Assembly (NCBI GenBank): GCA_947168515.1
Contig: CAMVMF010000006.1
Coordinates: forward strand, 1-64,000
Length of the DNA: 64,000 nucleotides
Origin: an uncultured Bacteroidales bacterium
GTDB lineage: Bacteria > Bacteroidota > Bacteroidia > Bacteroidales > P3
Direction of reading: 5' to 3'
Shown: positions 10,401 through 18,189 of the stretch, piece after piece
How the letters are laid out: each line of letters starts with the position of its first letter
Position numbering within the stretch: the first letter of the stretch is position 1
The notes under the pieces: model-generated
The model's input: only the letters and a program-made list of their open reading frames with translations
Told to the model about the DNA's origin: nothing
Database searches by the model: none
Made by a program: the position numbers and the translations under genes

Positions 10401-11355
10401 CTTCCGGCAGGTCGGCAAAAATCTCCGCCATCTCCTCCGGGGTCTTCATCCACTCCTGCTTGGTGTAGTGCATTCGGTTGGGGTCGGCATAGTCCTTCTG
10501 CGTGGCCAGGCAAATCAGGTGGTCATGGGCCTCGCCATGGTCCTCCTCCACAAAATGCACGTCGTTGGTGCAGATGATCTTCACCCCGTTCTCGCGGGCC
10601 AGCCGCACCAGCACGGGATTGACTTTCTCCTGCAAAAGATAGGTGTCGCGGTTGCTGTTGGGCTTGTCCGTCTTGTGGCGCTGCAACTCTATGTAGTAGT
10701 CGTCGCCAAAAATACTCTTGAACCATTTTACCGCACGGTCGGCGCCCTCTATGTCGCCTTTCATAATCAGCTGGGGTATCTCGCCGCCCAAACAAGCCGA
10801 ACAGACAATAAGGCCCTCATGGTATTTCTCCAACACATTGTGGTCAATACGCGGACGGTTGTAGAAACCGTCGGTGTAGGCTATGGAAGCCAGTTTGCAC
10901 AACGAGTGGTAGCCCTGCTTGTTTTTGGCCAACAGAATCAAGTGGTAGCCACTGGAGTCCACAATGCGCTCACGCCCCGTTTCGGGGTTGACCTCTTTGA
11001 CATTCTTGTCCATGTCGTAGAGGGTGCGGCGGGCACAGTAGGCCTCTGTGCCGATGATAGGCTTAAAGATTTGTTTCTTCAACTCCTCAATCTGGTATTC
11101 GGCCTCCTGCTTCTCCTCGGGGGTGGCTCCGTCATTCTTCAGTATGGCCTCCTGCTCCTTTATCTTATCCTTCACCTTGCCATTCTCTTTGCCCACGGTG
11201 TCCACCAAATCCTTAATGCCGAACATATTGCCATGGTCGGTCAGCGCCATGGCATACATGCCGTTCTTCTTAGCTTTCTTAACCAAGTCGGGTACCTTGC
11301 TCATACCGTCGAGCATAGAGTAGTGCGAGTGGACGTGCAAATGCGTGAAATTCAT
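7465..11355 (-). CDS. dnaE: DNA polymerase III alpha subunit
   Basis: Replicative C-family polymerase. I set the start at MNFTHLHVHSHYSMLDG (11355), not the longer ORF-track start, because the extra 16 residues overlap a TAnnTTTG promoter box (TATATTTG near 11391-11398). The N-terminal PHP domain has HLHVHSHYS. The palm shows GPGRGSAAGS and the catalytic acid cluster PDIDVDFDD. Later come YRPGPMDYIPDF, the helix-hairpin-helix region and an OB-fold (SIGGIVTDAKDGISQRNGDPY). At 1296 residues it is DnaE-type rather than PolC; it has no exonuclease insertion. Confidence 0.97.
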   Translation of the reverse strand: MNFTHLHVHSHYSMLDGMSKVPDLVKKAKKNGMYAMALTDHGNMFGIKDLVDTVGKENGKVKDKIKEQEAILKNDGATPEEKQEAEYQIEELKKQIFKPIIGTEAYCARRTLYDMDKNVKEVNPETGRERIVDSSGYHLILLAKNKQGYHSLCKLASIAYTDGFYNRPRIDHNVLEKYHEGLIVCSACLGGEIPQLIMKGDIEGADRAVKWFKSIFGDDYYIELQRHKTDKPNSNRDTYLLQEKVNPVLVRLARENGVKIICTNDVHFVEEDHGEAHDHLICLATQKDYADPNRMHYTKQEWMKTPEEMAEIFADLPEALENTMEIANKVEVYSIDSDPIMPMFDIPASFGSEEEYRQRITEKELFDEFTQNEKHEVVLSQEAAEKKIKKLGGYEKLYRIKFEADYLEKLVWEGAHKRYGEELTEEQIERVVFELHTIKTMGFPGYFLIVADYIRGAREELGVSVGPGRGSAAGSVVAYCLWITDVDPLKYDLLFERFLNPDRISLPDIDVDFDDAGRGKVLEWITKKYGYEKVAHIITYGTMATKSAIADVGRVEKVPLTTVNHIKELIPDRNFPDNVKDEKGKSPKVNLVNCYKYVPELHKIAEGEEGPELQNMLTYAAELEDTNRQVGIHACGVIIGAQDITDIAPVCTIDDKESGGKVLVTQYDGHVVETVGLIKMDFLGLKNLTIIKNAIRMIKRNHGVDIDIDHIPIDDPKTYQLYCDGNTVGTFQFESAGMQKYLRELQPHVFEDLIAMNALYRPGPMDYIPDFIDRKLGRKPVEYDIPCMEKYLKDTYGITVYQEQVMLLSRQLANFTRGQSDTLRKAMGKKQIEKMNELEVLFYKGGEANGHKHETLHKIWEDWKKFASYAFNKSHATCYSWVAYQTAYLKAHYPAEYMAAVMTSAQNDIKRVTELMDDCRKNGIAILAPSVNESEKDFSANAEGKIRFGLQAISGMGEAAAEAVISEREKGGQYTDIFDFLGRVDIPAINRKNLEVLVKAGAFDGIGEMHRAQYFYKENDLETTPTFVEKLMRWATRNRENAESAQMSIFDMSDEIKQEDHPDVPKCDEWSVVERCREEFSVIGLYLSGHPLDEFKFEMENFTTASCADLSDLSSCVGKEFSIGGIVTDAKDGISQRNGDPYGRMVLEDYKGSFSLQLYKDEFLKYKNYFQKDLFIYMKGRVSQFSRMNPDGTVFTGRPKVTITEMMMLSDVLERYTKLIKFTVRLNNISIPFCKELKAMADKHKGNVPLEALIVDYEHELTLTMRSRDLRVGAKAFLPILSNMPGVSDVKPVMTS

Positions 11356-11459
11356 ACCAGTTAAAGAATAAATGAAACAAACTACTAAACTGCAAATATA
11401 CACAAAAAAAAGAGAATAGTGAAAAGTGAATCGACATTTTCAAGTGAATAGTTCTTAGT

Positions 11460-11680
11460 TTACCAAATTCTCAATTCTCAATCCTCAATTCTCAATTCTC
11501 ATTCTCAATTCCCAACTCTCAATTCTCAATTCGAAAAACCCTCAACTCTCAACTCTTCCGCCTCGTCCACCCTTTTAGTTTTTAGTTTTTACCTTTTACC
11601 TTTAAAAAATTCCCAATTCTCAACTCTCAACTCTTCCGCCTCGTCCACCCTTTTAGTTTTTAGTTTTTACCTTTTACTTT
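11460..11680. repeat. 7-mer repeats plus 78-bp tandem pair
   Basis: Between dnaE and the DUF3089 gene lie runs of ATTCTCA/CTCAACT units and two copies, 78 bp apart, of a second core (CTTCCGCCTCGTCCACCC) followed by TTTTAGTTTTTAGTTTTTAC. The same second core, inverted and slightly changed, occurs at 62.36 kb. The second copy runs straight into the -7 box (TATCTTTG, 11698-11705) of the DUF3089 gene. This fills the whole 316-bp gap; no gene is supported here. Confidence 0.85.
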
Positions 11681-11719
11681 TTTTGTGTATCTTTGCAACA
11701 TCAATACACAACACAAATC

Positions 11720-12682
11720 ATGAACAAAAAAATTGTATTTCAACTCCTTATCCTAGCATTACTCTTTGCCTCTTGTCGGCACGACACCATCAGCCCCGTC
11801 GCACAGGAGACCACACCGCCCATCCCCAACTATTCCAACACCTCCCAGTGGCACATCGTCGACCGCCAGGCTCCCGTCGATGTCTTCTACATCGTCTCCA
11901 CCGAGATAGGCGACTACAAACTCGACGGTTTCGACTGCCACTTCGCGCACACCTACCTCGACAGCCTCCGTCAGCCCCTGCTGGGCGAGATGGTCGGAGT
12001 CGACTCACTCCTCTCCGGCAGTCTCAATTTCTTCTCCCCCTTCTATCGGCAATGCTCCCTGCAGTCCTTTGCCTCCGACAGCCTTGTCGCAGCCCGCTGC
12101 CCGCTGGCCATGCGTGACATAGTGGATGCCTTCAACTACTACCTCCGCCACCTCAGCGGCGGCCGCCCCTTCATCTTGGCAGGCTTCAGCCAAGGCGGCA
12201 TGGCCGTGGTCGAAATACTGAGGCACCTCTCGCCCGAGGCACAGAAAAGGTTAGTGGCAGCCTATGTCATAGGATGGAAAGTCACCGAGGAAGACCTCAG
12301 TGCCGCTCCTTACCTGCGCCCCGCCCAAGACAGCTCCGACCTCGGCGTGGTGATCTGCTACAACACCGTGCGCAACGACTCCTGCGCCATCCCCCTCCTC
12401 AGCGACGGCAACCGCATGGCCATCAACCCCGTCAACTGGCGCACCGACTGCACCCCCGCCACCTTCACCACCTCCCTCGTGCCCGACAAACTCACCGTGG
12501 CCCTCGACACCACCTCACTCCTGCTCCACCTAAATGGCTACTCCCGCACTGACTACATCCTGCCCCTCTTCGGCCGAGAAGGCAACTACCACACCCTCGA
12601 AATCCCCCTCTACCAGGAGAGCCTCCGCCGCAACATGGCCCTCCGCGCCGAGCGGTACATCGAGCAGCACAAGACCCGATAG
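11720..12682 (+). CDS. DUF3089 alpha/beta-hydrolase-like lipoprotein
   Basis: 320 residues; start at MNKKIVFQLL (11720), 14 nt after the -7 box TATCTTTG. Signal peptide with lipobox LLFASC (Cys17). The body matches the DUF3089 family of alpha/beta-hydrolase-fold proteins: PVDVFYIVSTE, AFNYYLRHLSGGRPFILAGFSQGG with nucleophile elbow GFSQG, and INPVNWRTDC. The catalytic acid and His are not confidently placed. Substrate unknown. It is a single gene, flanked on both sides by the dispersed repeat family. Confidence 0.8.
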   Translation: MNKKIVFQLLILALLFASCRHDTISPVAQETTPPIPNYSNTSQWHIVDRQAPVDVFYIVSTEIGDYKLDGFDCHFAHTYLDSLRQPLLGEMVGVDSLLSGSLNFFSPFYRQCSLQSFASDSLVAARCPLAMRDIVDAFNYYLRHLSGGRPFILAGFSQGGMAVVEILRHLSPEAQKRLVAAYVIGWKVTEEDLSAAPYLRPAQDSSDLGVVICYNTVRNDSCAIPLLSDGNRMAINPVNWRTDCTPATFTTSLVPDKLTVALDTTSLLLHLNGYSRTDYILPLFGREGNYHTLEIPLYQESLRRNMALRAERYIEQHKTR

Positions 12683-12710
12683 CACCCGCGCCCCCTTGGC
12701 CGTTAGAAAT

Positions 12711-12951
12711 TGAGAGTTGAGAATTGAGAATTGAGAATTGGGAATTAAGAATTGAGAATTGGCTTCCGCATCTGGATGATTCTCCTTTCTCCTTTCTCAA
12801 TTCTCAATTCAAAAAAGCCTCTTCCTTAAAATTGAGAATTGGGAATTAAGAATTGAGAATTGGCTTCCGCATCTGGATGATTCTCCTTTCTCCTTTCTCA
12901 ATTCTCAATTCAAAAAAGCCTCTTCCTTAAAATTGAGAATTGGGAATTAAG
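12711..12951. repeat. 101-bp tandem repeat of the 7-mer element
   Basis: TTGAGAATTGGGAATTAAG starts at 12731, 12832 and 12933, so the unit is exactly 101 bp: two full copies and the start of a third. Each carries the variant core GGCTTCCGCATCTGGATGAT and ends in CAAAAAAGCCTCTTCCTTAA. The partial third copy overlaps the 3' end of the minus-strand lipoprotein gene and supplies its stop codon. Confidence 0.9.
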
Positions 12952-13151
12952 GGATGTCGGGTCAAATAGCCGTACACCTCCCCCAATCTGTTGTAGGTCA
13001 CAGTATTCCTAACGACACTATCCATCGGGTTAAGGTACTCCTCCCTTTCTTCCAAAGCTACTTCCTGCCGCTCACTGCCGCCATTGCATGATACCAAGAA
13101 CAGCATCGCCATAAAAGCTGCCCACAAAAAAGATAACGCTTTAATATTCAT
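12927..13151 (-). CDS. Short lipoprotein, C-terminus replaced by repeat
   Basis: From ATG 13151 (MNIKALSFLWAAFMAMLFLVSC) this is a 74-residue lipoprotein with lipobox FLVSC. A -7 box TATCTTTG lies at 13199-13206 on the minus strand. The last residues (IPNSQF) and the stop are translated from the tandem repeat, so the original C-terminus has probably been lost. Family not recognised. It may be a truncated remnant that still carries a promoter and start. Confidence 0.55.
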   Translation of the reverse strand: MNIKALSFLWAAFMAMLFLVSCNGGSERQEVALEEREEYLNPMDSVVRNTVTYNRLGEVYGYLTRHPLIPNSQF

Positions 13152-13277
13152 ACTGTAATTAATTCGATTAAACATATTGTATGCACCATCCGCAGTTGCA
13201 AAGATACGCTTTTTTCACCATACAGGAATAATTGCGTCTGAACTTATCGACAAGAAAATAGCGGAACGGCAACACCC

Positions 13278-15347
13278 TCACCCTAATCGTGCAACCTTTC
13301 GACTGAGCCGGACAAAAGCCTTGCTCTCTCGGGAGGTCTCGCCCATCAGCTTTTCAAACTCCTCGCTCGAAAGCTCGGTGTCGTTGAAGGCCGTCACTAA
13401 ACGCTCGTTCTCATCGTTGTTCCCTTCATCGGTCGTCTCCAATGCCTTGCCATTCTTCAGGCTCTCCTCCCTCAAAATCACATACGCTCTCAGACACTCC
13501 GGACAGATCTTTATCAACTTCTTGCAGATGGCCATGTTCGGGTTGCCTATCTGCGTGTTAATCTTGGCCTCCAGCAGCAGCTGCTTCTTGTCTATGCCCT
13601 TCCGGTCATCCGAATCGTTGGCCGCCATGATGATTTGCATGTCCATATCATAGGCATCTTCGTATCGAGCTAAGGCATACAGGGCACGCTCCTTGACAAA
13701 CATGGCCTCCAGGCAGGTCCTTCTACCCAGCACCAGGTCGGCAAAGCCGATGGCCTCCTCATACCGCTTCCCATACAGGCACAGCACCGCATTCAGAAAA
13801 TCGCACGTCATGTTGCTGTCCTTCAGCAGCTCCACATCTTCCGTCTCCCCCATCAGGCACTCGTCGTCCAGCATCACGTCAAACATCTTCTTCGCCAGCA
13901 GTGCCGCATTGCGGTAGTCGCCCTTGCGGCACTTCTCCACCACGTAAGTCAGGCAGGTGTGCGCTGCGCCGTCGTAGTCCTTGTTTTTTAGGCAACTGTA
14001 TATTCTTTCCCCAATCTCCATTTCGTCGTCTATCAGGGCAGCGTCGTTGTACGAGTTGGCAAAAGCCTTGATTTCAGGGTCTAGGATGATGTGTTGCCGC
14101 ATCAAGGGGTTGCTCAGCGTCAGTCCCTCCAACGAGCGCATCCGGCTGATGGCCACGTATGCCTGTCCCGATGTAAAGAGTCCGCGCTTGAGGTCGAAGT
14201 GCATGCGGTCGAAGGTCATGCCCTGCGACTTGTGGATGGTGATGGCCCATGCCAGCTTCAACGGGTATTGGGTGAAGGTGCCCACCACCTCCGACTTCAT
14301 CTGTTTTGTCTCTCGGTCATACACCCGCTCCTCGCTCTCCCACACGGTCTGCCCCACGTTCACCTCGGTGCCGTCCTTCAGGGTCACGGTGATGGTGTCC
14401 TCGCTCAGGCTCGACACTTTTGCAATTGTGCCGTTCACGCAGCTGCGCGAAATGTTCTTGCAGAAGATGACCTGTGCCCCTACTTTCAGCTTCAACTGCT
14501 CAGGTACGATGAAGTCCCTTGCGTTGAACTTGCCCGTCACCTTGCCTGTGTAACAAAACTCATCGCCCTCCAGCGCGGCCAATTTTTGCTCGTTCATCAG
14601 GTCTACGCGCTTGCGATAGGCCGATAGGATGACCGAGTAGTCCTCTGCATCGTCAGAGTAACTCACCTGCTGATTGATCAGCTGCAGGTCCTGCTGTGTA
14701 CATTCAGCAACACGCAGGTGGTTCAGCACCTCTAGGAAACGGCCGTCCCTCTGACGGTACACCGTACGGAACTCTATTTTGGGCAGGTTCATCCGCTTCA
14801 GCACATGGGCCTTGTAGAAGTAGGGCTTGCCCTTCTCCCACAGATGGCTGAGCATATCCTCGTCGGCGGGGTCTGCCACCACGGGCGGCAGCTGGAACAG
14901 GTCGCCCACAAACACCACCTGCTTGCCGCCAAAGGCCATGTGGGTGTCAAATGCTACGCGCAAGTAGCGGTCCATGCCGTCAACCATGTCGCACCGCACC
15001 ATCGACACTTCGTCCACGATGATAGTGTCGATATGCTGCAACAATTGCCGTTTCTCCTCCGACACCTTCATGATTGTCTTGGGTCCTATCACCTCAAAGG
15101 GGAAGCCGAAAAACGAGTGCATCGTCTGCCCACCCACATTGATGGCGGCAATGCCCGTCGGGGCCAGCACCAAGAAGTTCTTGGCTATCCGCTCCTGTAT
15201 CATCTTTATGAACGTGGACTTGCCCGTCCCCGCCTTACCCGTGATAAAGAGGCTGGTGTTGGTACTCTCAATCAGATTGAATGCCATCTGCTGGTCGGCA
15301 TCCATGGTGAACTCTTGCTGCATTTTGTTGTTGGTAGTTGTATTCAT
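13278..15347 (-). CDS. Pif1-like helicase with C-terminal repeat domain
   Basis: SF1 DNA helicase, 689 residues. Start taken at MNTTTNNKMQQEF (15347), since the longer ORF reads through the promoter (-7 TACTTTTG at 15389-15396). Motifs: Walker A ITGKAGTGKST, APTGIAAINVGGQTMHSFF, Walker B IIVDEVSM, GDLFQLPPV, and the C-terminal helicase motif AWAITIHKSQGMTFD...YVAISRMRS. After about residue 440 the helicase ends and an alpha-helical, TPR-like region with many Asp/Cys/Leu residues runs to the end. Pif1 family members unwind structured DNA or displace proteins; the role of the tail is unknown. The promoter belongs to a module shared with genes in the defence island. Confidence 0.85.
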   Translation of the reverse strand: MNTTTNNKMQQEFTMDADQQMAFNLIESTNTSLFITGKAGTGKSTFIKMIQERIAKNFLVLAPTGIAAINVGGQTMHSFFGFPFEVIGPKTIMKVSEEKRQLLQHIDTIIVDEVSMVRCDMVDGMDRYLRVAFDTHMAFGGKQVVFVGDLFQLPPVVADPADEDMLSHLWEKGKPYFYKAHVLKRMNLPKIEFRTVYRQRDGRFLEVLNHLRVAECTQQDLQLINQQVSYSDDAEDYSVILSAYRKRVDLMNEQKLAALEGDEFCYTGKVTGKFNARDFIVPEQLKLKVGAQVIFCKNISRSCVNGTIAKVSSLSEDTITVTLKDGTEVNVGQTVWESEERVYDRETKQMKSEVVGTFTQYPLKLAWAITIHKSQGMTFDRMHFDLKRGLFTSGQAYVAISRMRSLEGLTLSNPLMRQHIILDPEIKAFANSYNDAALIDDEMEIGERIYSCLKNKDYDGAAHTCLTYVVEKCRKGDYRNAALLAKKMFDVMLDDECLMGETEDVELLKDSNMTCDFLNAVLCLYGKRYEEAIGFADLVLGRRTCLEAMFVKERALYALARYEDAYDMDMQIIMAANDSDDRKGIDKKQLLLEAKINTQIGNPNMAICKKLIKICPECLRAYVILREESLKNGKALETTDEGNNDENERLVTAFNDTELSSEEFEKLMGETSRESKAFVRLSRKVARLG

Positions 15348-15380
15348 ATCTTCTCTGGTTTGTTTTTTTTGCTTTATTGT

Positions 15381-15425
15381 TTCGGCTGCAAAAGTACACA
15401 GTAACCGCGCAACCTTTTTGCGCAG
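15381..15425 (-). promoter_or_regulatory. Shared promoter module, copy A (helicase)
   Basis: Minus-strand module GCGCAAAAAGGTTGCGC then TACTTTTGCAGCCGAA. Distance from the start of the -7 box to the GCGCAA block is 18 nt, identical to copies B, C and D. It drives the Pif1-like gene. Confidence 0.75.
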
Positions 15426-15462
15426 TCTGATTTCCACGATACATCACGGAGAAAAATAGCGA

Positions 15463-15519
15463 TTTTCGTACAGATAAACGATAATTTTTCGTTTATCTGT
15501 ACGAAAATTCGTATATTTG
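15463..15519 (+). promoter_or_regulatory. Perfect 19-bp inverted repeat and -7 box before AbiEi
   Basis: Arms TTTTCGTACAGATAAACGA (15463-15481) and its exact reverse complement (15489-15507) flank a 7-nt spacer. The -7 box TATATTTG follows at 15512-15519 and the AbiEi start is at 15543. The palindrome covers the -33 region, where a repressor would block transcription. AbiEi proteins are known to repress their own promoters by binding inverted repeats, so this is the likely autoregulatory operator. Confidence 0.75.
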
Positions 15520-15542
15520 CAGCATTGAAAAAACTGTGACAA

Positions 15543-16172
15543 ATGACAAAACCCGCATTGAATCAAGTAGGTAACACTCCATTTACGACCGCTGTTCTAG
15601 CTTCTTTGTACCCAGAAACCCGTCAAATCAACGACAAAGCGCGCCGTATGGAGCAGGAGGGACATATCATCCGGCTCAAGCGCGGACTTTATGTGCGCAG
15701 TTCCGACGATGGAGCCACCATCATCCCCATGCTGATAGCCAACCACCTCTATGGTCCGTCGTATGTCAGCATGCATACTGCTTTGCGACATTATGGACTG
15801 ATTCCCGAACGGGTGTACGAAACCCAGTCGATGACCATCAAGCACAACCGCAGTTTCGACACACCGATTGGGCGCTTTTCCTTCCATTCGTGCCCACCGA
15901 ACTATTTCCCCCTTGGCATCAGACAGGAGTCGCAAGGCAACGACACCTACCTCATCGCCTCGCCCGAGAAGGCCTTGTGCGACCTGATTGTCAAAACTGC
16001 GGGGCTTATGGCCACCAGTATCAAGAGCCTCAACGGCTGGTTGGCTGAAGACCTGCGCTTCGACATGGACGCCCTCAACCAATTCGATGTGGCACTATTG
16101 GAGCAATGCGGCAAGCTGGCACCAGTGAAAAACAACTTGATAACCCTATTAATAAAACTGATACAACGATAA
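15543..16172 (+). CDS. AbiEi-type antitoxin / transcriptional regulator, orphan
   Basis: 209 residues matching the AbiEi antitoxin family of type IV toxin-antitoxin systems. The N-terminal winged helix contains INDKARRMEQEGHIIRLKRGLYV, followed by the family signature ANHLYGPSYVSMHTALRHYGLIPE and SPEKALCDLI. In known systems it represses its operon and counteracts the AbiEii nucleotidyltransferase. Here no AbiEii-like gene follows: the next 266 bp hold no supported ORF and then comes the IS-truncated gene. Either the toxin was lost or the protein works as a stand-alone regulator. A perfect inverted repeat lies in its promoter. Confidence 0.85.
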   Translation: MTKPALNQVGNTPFTTAVLASLYPETRQINDKARRMEQEGHIIRLKRGLYVRSSDDGATIIPMLIANHLYGPSYVSMHTALRHYGLIPERVYETQSMTIKHNRSFDTPIGRFSFHSCPPNYFPLGIRQESQGNDTYLIASPEKALCDLIVKTAGLMATSIKSLNGWLAEDLRFDMDALNQFDVALLEQCGKLAPVKNNLITLLIKLIQR

Positions 16173-16439
16173 TACCCCACATTCTCGTCATCCAGAGCAA
16201 CGAATACAGCCTCTGGCAGACAAGAATGGTCTGGTGTAAATAATTGTCACCTTTTTTCACTATTGTTTTTTTGGGAGAGGATATATCACTGGAGCTATCA
16301 CCGGAAATTCATCGACTGGCTGCAAATGAACTATTACAGCACCTACTATTATTATTTGTTATTCAATGCTAGCATTAACATTCGTATATTCATGCATTTA
16401 TACATTCTCATATTTAGGCAATAACACCCACCTGATTTC

Positions 16440-16789
16440 CTATTCTATTACAACCCATCTGCCACTTCTATCATCACCCTCTCTTTTTAGTTTGCCATTT
16501 GCACGAAGATGTTTGATGTCTCGAGATATGGTTCTTGGAGTCACATGAAGTATATTAGCAAGATTATTCATCGTAACCGTAGGAGTAAGCCGCATCAGAC
16601 GTATAACCTCCTTTCGTCTCTTATCTGCTGCTTTCTCATCTGTGACATTTTCTATGACTTTTTCTATGACATTATCTGCAGCATTGCTTATAACATCAAT
16701 ATTATCAACCACTTTATCTGTAGAATTATCTATGACATCATCTGTGACACCTGGATTCCATACCTCACCTAAAGGAAGGATATGACCCT
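16440..16789 (-). pseudogene. IS-truncated winged-helix gene fragment
   Basis: An open frame runs from the IS left end to a stop at 16440. Beyond the ORF-track start (a GTG at 16712) it stays open to the IS border, reading GHILPLGEVWNPGVTDD. The C-terminal half is a winged helix: LMRLTPTVTMNNLANILHVTPRTISRDIKHL. Such tails are common at the end of AlbA_2- or Fic-type proteins. The middle is an Asp/Val-rich linker. The 5' part of the gene is missing: it was cut by the IS, and the half promoter on the other side of the IS may have belonged to it. Confidence 0.7.
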
Positions 16790-18103
16790 CAGGGCAAACG
16801 CATCATATTTCCAGTAGCGAGAACAGGTAATCGATACTCCAGCCTGCTTTTAGACGCTTTGTCACGAGACTTCCTTTGCCTTTGTCTCGCTTGAGTATAT
16901 TCAGCGAGAATTTTCTCACCAATGCGAAGTTTTCTGCAGCCATGCCGGCACGCTTGCGCTGACGGTCTTCGCCGAATGACATATCAAGCACCCAGTGTAG
17001 CGAGTTCTCCACGCCCCAGTGGCTGCGGATGTGCGATATGAAGTCCGTCTCGCTGCCGAGACTGCTTATGTACCAGCGCGTTTCAGTTGTCTCCTCTTTT
17101 GAGATGGCGTTCCACCTCACGGCAGTTATCTTCACTATGGACTGCAGACCTTTCCATCCATGGTTTTGGCGGATCCACTCCGTCGGCCTGTAGACTTTGC
17201 AGCTTCGGGTCTCCACTCGTCCGTGTCCCTTGTCCACCGACTCCGACACAGGCCGTTCCTCTTTTTCCATCAGTTCCACGTCCTGCAACAGGGTGCCCTG
17301 GTTGCCTTTGAGGGCCAGTATGTAGTCCGCACCGCCGTCGACTATCTTCTCGGCTATGGCTGTCTGCGTCCCCATCGCGTCTATGGTTATTATCGAGCCT
17401 TCGATACACAGCATATCCAGCAGTTCCGGTATGGCCGTAATCTCGTTGCTCTTGTCCCGTGTCTTGCGCTGCCCCAGGCAGATGCCGTTCTCCACGCTCC
17501 AGGCGTGGACGAGGTGGATGGCTGGATTGTCGTGGTATCCGTCGCGGCTGCCCCTGACCGTCTTGCCGTCTATGGCAATGACCTTTTCGGACGAGCCTTC
17601 CGGCTTCAGCCCTTCCGCCCACTCCAGAAACAACCGCTCGAACTGGCGGAACTTGATCGACTGGAACACCCTGTTTATGGTGTCATGCGACGGTATTCCG
17701 TTAGGAAGCCGCAGCCTTCTCTTCAGTGTCTGGAGGTGGTACTTGCCGAATTCCTCTATCGCCTCATAGCTCTCGGCACCACTGGTGACGGCGAGTACCG
17801 CCAGTATTACTATGTCGGCCAGCAGGTGCTTGCTCCTGCCTTTTACTCTCGGGTCGTGCAGCCGTGCTGCTGTTTCATATAAACTTGCCATAACAATTCT
17901 TGATGGTTATGGCTATATAACGAACATTATCTCAAAAATGTTACGTGCTGCCATACAAATAGTTATCAACAATCCACACGCAAACCTGCCCAGAAATGTT
18001 CATAACGTGTTTTTTTTAATTCTGAGACGGGACCACCTGTTGACAACGACGTCACATATGTTGATATTGTACTGATTTTTTAATCTTTCATGCGTTTGCC
18101 CTG
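16790..18103 (-). mobile_element. ISAs1-family insertion sequence
   Basis: 1314 bp bounded by terminal inverted repeats CAGGGCAAACGCAT (16790-16803) and the reverse complement ATGCGTTTGCCCTG (18090-18103). It contains one full transposase gene. No matching target-site duplication is seen: the left flank is ATATGACCCT and the right flank is CTCGGAGTGC. The left flank is an open frame missing its 5' end and the right flank is half a promoter, so sequence next to the IS was probably deleted. Confidence 0.9.
16803..17891 (-). CDS. ISAs1-family transposase
   Basis: 362 residues, full length for the family. DDE-type acidic residues sit in VIAIDGKTVRGS, ITIDAMGTQTAIA and HWGVENSLHWVLDMSF. The N-terminus has DPRVKGRSKHLLADIVILAVLAV and the C-terminus IRSHWGVEN followed by LNILKRDKG, all typical. 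Its stop codon falls 13 bp inside the left terminal repeat. It is intact and could be active. Confidence 0.95.
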   Translation of the reverse strand: MASLYETAARLHDPRVKGRSKHLLADIVILAVLAVTSGAESYEAIEEFGKYHLQTLKRRLRLPNGIPSHDTINRVFQSIKFRQFERLFLEWAEGLKPEGSSEKVIAIDGKTVRGSRDGYHDNPAIHLVHAWSVENGICLGQRKTRDKSNEITAIPELLDMLCIEGSIITIDAMGTQTAIAEKIVDGGADYILALKGNQGTLLQDVELMEKEERPVSESVDKGHGRVETRSCKVYRPTEWIRQNHGWKGLQSIVKITAVRWNAISKEETTETRWYISSLGSETDFISHIRSHWGVENSLHWVLDMSFGEDRQRKRAGMAAENFALVRKFSLNILKRDKGKGSLVTKRLKAGWSIDYLFSLLEI

Positions 18104-18130
18104 CTCGGAGTGCAACCTTTTTTGTGCACA
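18104..18130 (-). promoter_or_regulatory. Half copy of the shared promoter module, cut by the IS
   Basis: On the minus strand GTGCACAAAAAAGGTTGCAC then TCCGAG, directly followed by the IS end. The match to copies A-D stops where the -7 half would begin. It points toward the IS and the truncated winged-helix frame beyond it. Confidence 0.6.
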
Positions 18131-18189
18131 AAACAAAAAACACCAGTAAAAAACTGGCGTTTTTTCTGTTTATTCTTTTCGGAATAATA

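Noticed and set aside
9550-11364. 604-residue plus-strand ORF
   Set aside because: Antisense shadow of dnaE with no recognisable domain.
16780-18113. Target-site duplication of the IS
   Set aside because: Flanks ATATGACCCT and CTCGGAGTGC do not match; no duplication is claimed.
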